From contig JAFGOU010000309.1 of the NCBI GenBank assembly GCA_016926315.1, positions 1-8,324 on the forward strand: a stretch of 8,324 bases of DNA, written 5' to 3'. This document shows positions 1-4,916 of the stretch, piece after piece. The position numbers and the translations under genes were made by a program. The stretch is from Chitinispirillaceae bacterium. Lineage in GTDB: Bacteria > Fibrobacterota > Chitinivibrionia > Chitinivibrionales > Chitinispirillaceae. The stretch's first letter is position 1. Each line of letters opens with the position of its first letter. The notes under the pieces are model-generated. The model did not search any database and was not told the DNA's origin. It was given only the letters and a program-made list of their open reading frames with translations.

Positions 1-1
1 G

Positions 2-319
2 ATCTTCTGCGTTTTCAAGATGTTCTCACCACAGTTTCTTTTGCTGCTCGTTCCCCTCGTCGCGCTGGTCCCCTTCACGGGACTCAGTTATGCCGCCTTT
101 GCTGTCGTATTCGCAGGTTGCTGCTGCATGTCCACCTTTATTTATCCCTATTTTTATACCAGCGATATTATTATAGGGCCAACTGGATTCGGGCTTTTTC
201 TCCTTGGTTCACGTGCGATCATGCTTATTGGAATGACTACGGTACTCATTTGCTGGATCATCGGTTATGAACGTAAAAAACAGCAGTATGGCTCTGGCTC
301 CATGGTTAAATATCGCTAA
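2..319 (+). CDS. C-terminal part of an unidentified multi-spanning membrane protein (5'-partial)
   Basis: The frame is open from the first base of the window to a TAA at 317-319, so the gene probably begins upstream; the ATG at 20 has no convincing ribosome-binding site. The visible ~105 residues are strongly hydrophobic with about three membrane segments. One covers roughly the first 35 residues after Met20 (LLLLVPLVALVPF onward), one lies around the GPTGFGLFLLG stretch, and the last contains IMLIGMTTVLICWIIGY. A short positively charged tail follows (ERKKQQYGSGSMVKYR), which suggests the C-terminus faces the cytoplasm. I do not recognise the family. The tail of a glycosyltransferase, polymerase or transporter would all fit, and nothing chooses between them. 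It ends 24 nt before the transposase fragment, so mobile DNA lands just behind it. Confidence 0.5.
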   Translation: MFCVFKMFSPQFLLLLVPLVALVPFTGLSYAAFAVVFAGCCCMSTFIYPYFYTSDIIIGPTGFGLFLLGSRAIMLIGMTTVLICWIIGYERKKQQYGSGSMVKYR

Positions 320-343
320 AACATTTAAACAAGGAGTGTCGCG

Positions 344-523
344 ATGAAACCAGCCTAGCATAAATTTACATTATTGAAGCAGGTCGTAGAAATAGTTCCA
401 TCGTATATGGTACCGAATGTGACAAGGAAACATGGCGTTGATAAACAAGCCCGCACCTTTTCGTCTTGGAGCCATGTTGTCGCCACGATATTTGCCCATC
501 TTTCGCTCGCCTTGAGCCTCAAC
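344..523 (+). pseudogene. DUF4372-type IS4-superfamily transposase, N-terminal fragment with in-frame TAG
   Basis: From ATG 344, with a good AAGGAG ribosome-binding site at 331-336, the frame reads MKPA, then TAG at 356-358, then HKFTLLKQVVEIVPSYMVPN and onward through KHGVDKQARTFSSWSHVVATIFAHLSLALSLN. This matches what I know of the DUF4372 N-terminal domain of IS4-superfamily transposases, which carries a 'xHGVDKxARxFSxWSHVVAxxxAxLxxAxxLND' type pattern. In intact members an Asp and several hundred further residues, including the DDE core, follow the LN. Here the match stops after Asn at 521-523, precisely where the inverted repeat of the next element starts. That repeat contributes QEFKE and a TAA stop at 539-541. 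The gene is therefore dead twice: an early amber codon (CAG to TAG would explain it) and loss of everything after codon 60. It is too short and broken to appear as a conventional ORF. Confidence 0.8.
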
Positions 524-541
524 CAGGAGTTTAAGGAGTAA
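524..541 (+). repeat. Left terminal inverted repeat of the IS
   Basis: CAGGAGTTTAAGGAGTAA; it is the reverse complement of 1988-2005 except at one position (T versus C). The 15 outer bases are a perfect match. It supplies the stop codon (TAA, 539-541) that ends the truncated DUF4372 reading frame. Confidence 0.8.
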
Positions 542-583
542 CGGGGAAAAATGTTTATATCCCCCAATAAATATAATGATTTA

Positions 584-1942
584 TTAGGATATGGGTTGTA
601 AGACCCCACCGGCATCAACGCGATATCCGAATGCCGATAGGACTTCAGCCTGGGTCTTCGTCGGTGCTTCAAGTTTCCTCTTGGGTTCGCTCCTTCCGTC
701 GCGCATTACCATTATTGAATGAAGCTGACTCATTTCATCCATCACATCAGCAGCAGTACGATCTATTCCGTGTGATTGTAGACGCAATTCAATTCGCCTG
801 AGATAGGTCATGGCTGCAACGCAGGTAAAAATAAAAATATGGCAGCGGATCTTACTATCGGTCCAATGCCGGAACGGCCTTACCGCGACACCGTCATCGT
901 TTTTGCTTACTCTAAACTGGTTTTCCACCTCCCACCGATCAAGATTTGCCAGCACAATGTCGACCGTGGACCAATCGGTGTTATCGGTGATGATGATATT
1001 TTTTCCAAAGCTATGACGTTTTTTCTCAACCTGATATACATCCTTGGAAAAACGCATGGTAGCACATGAACGCTTATCAGAAAATTCAATGGTAAAAAAG
1101 TGTGATGCGATATGCAGCCGTTCACACGTCCGCAGATAGCGTTCCATAATTGTATCCGGATCTCGCCATTGCGGGGCCTTTTCCCACGCTTTTGCCCGCA
1201 TCTCCAAAAGCTCCTCGCGTAATGCCTCCAGCTTGCAGTCAAAGGTATAGGCTTGTTTTCGGGCGTTTGCAGGATTGAAAGTGACAATAACCGCCCGCTC
1301 TTTGCCCCAGTATTCGCCACTGGTGCGATAGGTGAGTACGCGTTCTTCTTCGTGCCCGGCTTCTGCCAAAGCGATGTTTTTTCGGGTCGCCACCGGTTCG
1401 AATCGCTCAAGGGGGATCGCGACAAGGTCCTCCGCGAAATAGGTCGAATAATTGGTGATGAAATGTATTCGCTGGTTGTTGTCGATCCAGGCGAAGTTTT
1501 TCTCCGCATTCATCCCCTTATCAAAAACAACGGTCAACCGTTCTTTGGTTGCGGTAAATCCGCATACCCTACCGAACATCTCATCCATGATCTGCTGGAA
1601 CAGCCGACTGTCATGCTCATTTCCATTGTATACCCGGTAATACAATGGAAGGCGACTTTTGCGGGCGACAAGAAGTCCTAATCCGATCTGGCGCAAGTGG
1701 TGCCGCCCCGCCTTGTTTTTTCCACGTACGGCAAGTTGCGATTCCGTTTCTGAAGCCATAAAAGTATAATCGTTGGTGGTGTCAAACAGCATGCAATCAG
1801 CCTCCGGCTTTTTCACCTCCCATAAACGTTCGAAAAAACGCTCTGCAATCTGGTTGATGTGTTTCTCACTCACCCGCTCCCACAAATACCGGCATAAAAA
1901 TGTAGTGCGGCTTGAATAAAGAGGGGTCTTACCGCGTGGCAC
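584..1942 (-). CDS. IS1634-family (IS4-like) DDE transposase, possibly N-terminally short
   Basis: This gene encodes a cut-and-paste transposase with an RNase H-like catalytic core. The three acidic residues are visible: Asp54 in LFDTTN, Asp141 in VVFDKGMN, and Glu340 in RWEVENQFRVSK, an IS4-type Y/W-x2-R-x-E-like signature. Between the second Asp and the Glu lies the long, largely beta insertion typical of this superfamily. The C-terminus (TQAEVLSAFGYRVDAGGVLQPIS) is complete. The start is a GTG at 1942 preceded by a weak AAGGG, and the frame is closed by TGA at 1961-1963, so it cannot extend. At 452 residues it is shorter than the ~500-560 I expect for IS1634 transposases. The domain that normally precedes the LFDTTN motif by 150 or so residues is reduced to ~50 here. 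Either this is a compact subgroup or the 5' part has been deleted internally. Confidence 0.85.
   Translation of the reverse strand: MPRGKTPLYSSRTTFLCRYLWERVSEKHINQIAERFFERLWEVKKPEADCMLFDTTNDYTFMASETESQLAVRGKNKAGRHHLRQIGLGLLVARKSRLPLYYRVYNGNEHDSRLFQQIMDEMFGRVCGFTATKERLTVVFDKGMNAEKNFAWIDNNQRIHFITNYSTYFAEDLVAIPLERFEPVATRKNIALAEAGHEEERVLTYRTSGEYWGKERAVIVTFNPANARKQAYTFDCKLEALREELLEMRAKAWEKAPQWRDPDTIMERYLRTCERLHIASHFFTIEFSDKRSCATMRFSKDVYQVEKKRHSFGKNIIITDNTDWSTVDIVLANLDRWEVENQFRVSKNDDGVAVRPFRHWTDSKIRCHIFIFTCVAAMTYLRRIELRLQSHGIDRTAADVMDEMSQLHSIMVMRDGRSEPKRKLEAPTKTQAEVLSAFGYRVDAGGVLQPIS
598..607 (+). repeat. Left subterminal inverted repeat of the IS
   Basis: GTAAGACCCC, starting 74 bp from the outer left end. 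The same ten bases occur on the opposite strand at 1932-1923, 73 bp from the outer right end. Such a symmetric position suggests a transposase or host-factor binding site, although both copies also lie inside the transposase reading frame (its last and first codons). The function is inferred; the match and spacing are seen directly. Confidence 0.5.
1923..1932 (-). repeat. Right subterminal inverted repeat of the IS
   Basis: Reads GTAAGACCCC on the minus strand and is the partner of 598-607. It begins 73 bp inside the right end of the element and falls in codons 4-7 of the transposase (GKTP). Confidence 0.5.
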
Positions 1943-1987
1943 AACGCAACCCTTTTTAAATCAGACAGTTACGGAAATGGCGGGGCT

Positions 1988-2005
1988 TTGCTCCTTAAAC
2001 TCCTG
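1988..2005 (-). repeat. Right terminal inverted repeat of the IS
   Basis: On the minus strand it reads CAGGAGTTTAAGGAGCAA, matching 524-541 at 17 of 18 positions. The antitoxin remnant starts immediately outside it, and the antitoxin frame happens to stay open through the repeat (LLLKLL). Confidence 0.8.
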
Positions 2006-2098
2006 TCAGATGATTATCAGGTTGCATTAAAAAGGCTTCATGACAAGAGTGATGATATTATTTCGCCGGCATTGTTAAGGAAGAATCTTGGTGTATAA
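2006..2098 (+). pseudogene. RelB/ribbon-helix-helix antitoxin, C-terminal remnant
   Basis: Thirty codons read SDDYQVALKRLHDKSDDIIS and end PALLRKNLGV, with a TAA at 2096-2098. The pattern of an acidic start, DYxxAxxRL, a short acidic linker, and a terminal 'xxLRxxLGV' resembles the toxin-binding tail of RelB/DinJ-type antitoxins, whose DNA-binding ribbon-helix-helix lies N-terminal. That half is missing: upstream of 2006 is the inverted repeat of the insertion sequence, and the open frame (back to 1916) has no ATG and no convincing start, only a TTG at 1988. The stop overlaps the start of the toxin gene by a few bases, the usual coupled arrangement of type II toxin-antitoxin pairs. The family call rests on the short tail plus the neighbour, so it is moderate. 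Confidence 0.6.
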
Positions 2099-2339
2099 GT
2101 TATTCTATAAAAGTGCTGTTGAAAAGGATTTAAAGCATCTTCCAAAGGGAGAAATTAAAAAGATAGTAAATGGAATCGAAAAAAGATTTGCTGCAAATCC
2201 ACACCATGGGAAACCATTAAAGGGCGATTTCAGAGGATGCTATCGATACCGATTTGGTGATTATCGCGTTATCTATTCGATAATAGATGAAGAGATATTG
2301 ATTCTTCGCATAGGAAACAGAAAAGGCCATTACAAATAA
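2091..2339 (+). CDS. RelE/ParE-superfamily toxin, apparently intact
   Basis: An 82-83 residue basic protein of the type II toxin superfamily; RelE members are ribosome-dependent mRNA endonucleases acting in the cytoplasm. Counting from the TTG at 2088, the hallmarks are an N-terminal YKLFYKSAVEKDLKHLP strand-helix and PLKGDFRG (43-50). Then come paired Arg53/Arg55, the family core FGDYRVIYSI (56-65), and a terminal strand ILRIGNRKGHYK with Arg78 and Tyr82 placed like the catalytic Arg/Tyr of RelE. Either TTG 2088 or GTG 2091 can be the start; AAGGAAG at 2077-2083 serves both, and I prefer GTG. The gene overlaps the stop of the antitoxin remnant, so it was expressed by coupled translation. With the antitoxin and its promoter truncated by the insertion sequence, the toxin is probably silent, weakly expressed or neutralised by a related antitoxin elsewhere. 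Confidence 0.85.
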   Translation: MYKLFYKSAVEKDLKHLPKGEIKKIVNGIEKRFAANPHHGKPLKGDFRGCYRYRFGDYRVIYSIIDEEILILRIGNRKGHYK

Positions 2340-2425
2340 TTTGACCTCTCATAAGTGATCCCGGGCACGGACTATCTTTATTATTTTAAGCCGCCGGTAC
2401 CACGGACATAAAACCCGACAATTTC

Positions 2426-2480
2426 AGGCCCATGCCGGTCCTGCCTGCGCAAAGCCGCTTCGGCAAAGGCGGGCGGGCCT
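2426..2480. repeat. GC-rich imperfect palindrome between toxin and VanZ genes
   Basis: The outer arms AGGCCC (2426-2431) and GGGCCT (2475-2480) are exact reverse complements. Inside them, CCTGCC faces GGCGGG with one G-T pair, and GCCG (2454-2457) faces CGGC (2461-2464) around a CTT loop. The central bases resemble the small dispersed 'CCTGCC...GGCAAAGGC' palindromes found between genes in many genomes, which act as mRNA ends or are remnants of REP-like elements. There is no T-run, so it is not a standard intrinsic terminator. The 2340-2535 gap holds nothing else that I can identify. Confidence 0.45.
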
Positions 2481-2535
2481 GAAGCGAACGATCAACCCAT
2501 TGTTGCGATGAAAAGCGGCAAAGGAAAATGACCGT

Positions 2536-3744
2536 ATGGCATCCAGCCCTGAACCTTCTCGCAGCGTGTCGAAAAAAGAGTTCCTTCTCTGGAGCGCCAT
2601 CGCGGGATATATTGGCATCATCTATGCGACGCTCCCGCTGGTTCCGCTGCTTCGTAAAGCGCTGGTTGAGCGCTTTGGGTATGATATCTTCGACTGGATC
2701 TACGCGATTTTCGTCTTTGCCGGGCTGCTACTGTTTGGTCGTGGGATACGCACCTTCCGGGGCCTGGCGCTTGTCCGCTATTTTGTGGTGATCGGTGTCA
2801 TTGGCGCGGTTTTTATCTGGTACCAGTCACGCCTCCCGTATGCCATTGAGCGCATCCACCTGTTCGAATACGGCCTGCTCGGGCTGCTTTTTTGCCTTGC
2901 CTTTCACCGCCGGCTTCCTGCCATTGCGGCGTTTGGCGCGGCAGCGGTGGCCACCTATTGCGCCGGAATTGTTGACGAGGCGATCCAGGGCGTTAGCGCG
3001 ACAAGGGTCGGCGAGATCCGCGACGCCTTGACTAATGCAGTATCCGGCGCGTTCGGCGTGGTCATCTGCGCGGTTTCGCAGGGCAGTGCGCGGAAGGGTA
3101 CGGCGTTCAGGCCGGGCCACCTGAGGGTTCCTTTCGTTTTGTCGGCTGCGGCGATTGCGGGTACGGGCCTGTTTTTGTGGGCGATCCAGGGGTTCGGTCA
3201 CGTGGTCGAAGACGGGGAGCTGCGGTTTTATTCCGGCATTGCGGGTCCGCGTCTTGGGGAGATCGGGCGGACGGGTGGATTCCATTCGCGCGCCGAGGAG
3301 AAGATGTTTGAAAACGAGGCGAAGCGCCATCTGTTCCAGCGGGATTTTTACTTTACCAATGATTTTATGGCCAGGGACGGCTCCAGCTATCGTGATTATC
3401 GGAAAGCGCTTGGTGAACAGCGCATACTGGAGAGGTGGTATGGCCCTTTTCTGCGGAAAAACGGGACCTTGCAGACGCGGCTGTTTTCCGGCGCAACAGA
3501 CAGATCCGTTGGTGAAGCGCTCGGTACCACGACCGTGGCCTGGCCCGACAGTCTGAAAGTGTGGGTAACAGAGCAGGCCGGAGGTGATAGTGGGTATTTT
3601 ACTTCACGGGTAAAGAGCACGGTGATCACGCGTTTCTCTCCCGGTCATCTGCTGGCGGTGGAAGCGGGGCTATTACTCCTGTTTGCTCTGGTGTGGCGGT
3701 TGGTGTCCGGAAAAATGGCTGCCGGAAAGACCCGGACCGGTTGA
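2536..3744 (+). CDS. VanZ-family membrane protein with large extracytoplasmic C-terminal domain
   Basis: A 402-residue inner-membrane protein. The N-terminal half is a VanZ-like domain: hydrophobic segments at roughly 17-38, 55-71, 80-96, 110-123, 130-146 and 165-182. It carries the family's polar signature in order: His108-x2-Glu111-Tyr112, Asp147-Glu148-x2-Gln151, Arg157, then Asp163-x3-Asn167-x3-Gly171. VanZ proteins are linked to glycopeptide and lipoglycopeptide tolerance, but most members have no known reaction. A further membrane segment near 198-218 is followed by ~150 hydrophilic residues containing AEEKMFENEAKRH and EQRILERWYGPFLRKNG, then a last membrane segment near 374-393 and a basic tail. 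The extra domain is probably periplasmic. ATG 2536 follows AAAGGAAA with suitable spacing; the ATG at 2528 is out of frame. The gene stands alone, with ~200 bp before it and ~280 bp after. Confidence 0.8.
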   Translation: MASSPEPSRSVSKKEFLLWSAIAGYIGIIYATLPLVPLLRKALVERFGYDIFDWIYAIFVFAGLLLFGRGIRTFRGLALVRYFVVIGVIGAVFIWYQSRLPYAIERIHLFEYGLLGLLFCLAFHRRLPAIAAFGAAAVATYCAGIVDEAIQGVSATRVGEIRDALTNAVSGAFGVVICAVSQGSARKGTAFRPGHLRVPFVLSAAAIAGTGLFLWAIQGFGHVVEDGELRFYSGIAGPRLGEIGRTGGFHSRAEEKMFENEAKRHLFQRDFYFTNDFMARDGSSYRDYRKALGEQRILERWYGPFLRKNGTLQTRLFSGATDRSVGEALGTTTVAWPDSLKVWVTEQAGGDSGYFTSRVKSTVITRFSPGHLLAVEAGLLLLFALVWRLVSGKMAAGKTRTG

Positions 3745-3841
3745 GCGCACTCCGTGATGCTGGTGTTTTCCGTCGTTTTCTCGCTGATTGTATCTTGCGG
3801 AAGTCCGAAATATATTATTATGTAATTGAAAAAGAAGCAGA

Positions 3842-3865
3842 TAGGCAATTGCGCCGCCTATTTTT
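3842..3865 (+). terminator. Candidate intrinsic terminator after the VanZ gene
   Basis: TAGGC (3842-3846) and GCCTA (3856-3860) form a five-pair stem with a nine-base loop, followed directly by TTTTT (3861-3865) and more T-rich sequence. It lies ~100 nt after the VanZ stop codon. The stem is short, so efficiency is uncertain. Confidence 0.45.
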
Positions 3866-4024
3866 CTGCATTTTTCCGTTCTCCAAAAAGAACGATATTT
3901 TAAGGGTTATGTGGAAATCTGCTGCGCGGCATTATACATTGTAGGTAGTGTCGGTCAGGGAAAGTCCTTTTTGTGACGTCATACCGGCCCCGGCCGTTTT
4001 TCAATTGACAGGAGTATAAGTACC
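3866..4024 (+). promoter_or_regulatory. Leader region upstream of the TIGR02147-lipoprotein unit
   Basis: This 159-bp stretch must hold the promoter of the next two genes if the upstream hairpin terminates transcription. A -10-like TATACA sits at 3933-3938 without a good -35 box. Just before the gene, CGGC (3985-3988) and GCCG (3993-3996) form a very GC-rich four-pair hairpin followed by TTTTT (3997-4001), which looks like a short terminator or attenuator only ~25 nt upstream of the start codon. AGGAG (4010-4014) is the ribosome-binding site for GTG 4025. All regulatory readings here are weak inferences from motif appearance. Confidence 0.3.
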
Positions 4025-4906
4025 GTGGTACCAGAACCGCAGCAGAAGCGTGAGAACGAATTTCTCATGCCCAATGTTTTCGAGTATACCAATTTCAGGA
4101 TTTTTCTTGCCGACTATTATAAGGCAAAGAAAAAGGTCTTTCCCCCGTTTTCCTACCACGGTTTTTCGCTCAAGGCCGGGTTCAGGAGCAAGGGGTCTTT
4201 ATATACCGTGATTAATGGCGATAAAAACCTTTCCAAGTCGAGCATTTTGAAAATCGCAGGCGCCATGGGCCTTAAAAAAAACGAGATGGATTACTTTGAA
4301 AACCTCGTATTTTTCAACCAGGCGATCGACCTTATCGAAAGGACCTACTTCTGCGAAAAGCTCACCACGGCAAAGTTTTGCGACCGCAACGTTGCCGTGG
4401 TGCAGCAGACACGGCGCGACCAGTATGAATTTTATTCGACCTGGTATCACAGCGCTGTGCGGTCGCTCATCGACATGTATCAGTTCAAGGACGATTACGC
4501 GTGGCTCACCCGAAGCGTGATGCCCGCGATCACGGTCAAGCAGGCCAGGAAATCGGTGGCCCTGTTGCAGAAGCTCGGCATGATAGAAATGGGTGGCGAC
4601 GGGTATTTTCATCTTACAAGCAGGAACATTACCACGGGCAACGAGATCATCGCGCTCGCGGCGCTCAATTTTCACAAGGAGGCGGCGCATCTCGTGGAAC
4701 GGGCGCTTGACACGCTGCCCAAGGAGCGGCGAAACATCACCGGTCTGACGCTCGGCATTTCGGAGCAGACCTATAAAAGAGTGTGCGACGAGATCAGGGA
4801 TTTCCGCGCCCGGATCATCAACCTGGTGCAGGATGACCAGGAGGCGGACCAGGCGTATCAGTTGAATTTTCACTTTTTCCCGATCACCGACGCGAGGAAG
4901 CAATAG
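4025..4906 (+). CDS. TIGR02147 family protein (DUF4423-like putative regulator)
   Basis: A cytoplasmic protein of the family described as a major paralogous set in Fibrobacter succinogenes; its molecular function is unknown and a regulatory role is inferred. The typical N-terminus, MPNVFEYTNFRIFLADYYKA, lies at residues 15-34. It is followed by a helical segment (about 40-95, GFSLKAGFRSKGSLYTVING then SKSSILKIAGAMGLKKNEMDYF) that looks like a helix-turn-helix of the 'stop at n repeats, then select' type. The C-terminal half has the DUF4423-like pattern: a WLTRS..P.ITVKQARKSVALLQKLGMIE winged-helix-like block, RNITGLTLGISEQTYKRVCD, then EIRDFRARIINLVQDD and an LNFHFFPIT end. No signal peptide or membrane segment is present. 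GTG 4025 has AGGAG at 4010-4014 and gives 293 residues. ATG 4067 gives the usual family N-terminus (279 residues) but lacks a clear ribosome-binding site. The next gene starts 10 nt downstream, suggesting a shared job. Confidence 0.85.
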   Translation: MVPEPQQKRENEFLMPNVFEYTNFRIFLADYYKAKKKVFPPFSYHGFSLKAGFRSKGSLYTVINGDKNLSKSSILKIAGAMGLKKNEMDYFENLVFFNQAIDLIERTYFCEKLTTAKFCDRNVAVVQQTRRDQYEFYSTWYHSAVRSLIDMYQFKDDYAWLTRSVMPAITVKQARKSVALLQKLGMIEMGGDGYFHLTSRNITTGNEIIALAALNFHKEAAHLVERALDTLPKERRNITGLTLGISEQTYKRVCDEIRDFRARIINLVQDDQEADQAYQLNFHFFPITDARKQ

Positions 4907-4912
4907 GGGAGA
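4905..4912 (+). promoter_or_regulatory. Ribosome-binding site overlapping the upstream stop codon
   Basis: AGGGGAGA begins within the TAG stop (4904-4906) of the TIGR02147 gene and ends 4 nt before ATG 4917. Terminating ribosomes would sit on the initiation site, so expression of the lipoprotein is probably coupled to the regulator. Confidence 0.6.
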
Positions 4913-4916
4913 TACT

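Larger units (their letters stand above)
524..2005 (-). mobile_element. IS1634/IS4-like insertion sequence, about 1.48 kb
   Basis: The element is delimited by an 18-bp inverted repeat, 524-541 (CAGGAGTTTAAGGAGTAA) and 1988-2005 (the complement reads CAGGAGTTTAAGGAGCAA), with one mismatch. It contains one DDE transposase gene on the minus strand, leaving only ~45 bp between each repeat and the gene. A second, 10-bp inverted repeat lies at nearly equal distance from each end (598-607 and 1923-1932). The left boundary is confirmed independently because the similarity of the flanking DUF4372 transposase fragment stops exactly at 523. No target-site duplication is visible: the left flank ends GCCTCAAC and the right flank begins TCAGATGA. 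The flanks are parts of two unrelated genes, so the present arrangement is not a simple insertion. It is likely no longer able to show its original target, and perhaps not mobile if the transposase is shortened. Confidence 0.75.

Noticed and set aside
566..585. AT-rich hairpin AATAAAT/ATTTATT at the transposase stop codon
   Set aside because: It has no T-run on the transposase strand and is made only of A-T pairs, so it is a poor terminator.
355..672. 105-codon minus-strand frame overlapping the left end of the IS
   Set aside because: It is antisense to the recognisable DUF4372 fragment on the plus strand and crosses the IS boundary, so it is a chance frame.
512..2017. Target-site duplication flanking the IS
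   Set aside because: I compared the ~12 bases outside each end and found no direct repeat.
3693..3944. 83-codon plus-strand frame after the VanZ gene
   Set aside because: It overlaps the end of the VanZ gene in another frame, runs through a terminator-like hairpin and shows no recognisable features.
3974..3981. TGACGTCA palindrome in the leader of the regulator gene
   Set aside because: An 8-bp palindrome is expected by chance at this scale and no second copy is nearby.
4005..4010. Exact TTGACA, a possible -35 box
   Set aside because: It overlaps the ribosome-binding site of the GTG 4025 gene; the matching -10 position falls inside the coding region and is not AT-rich.
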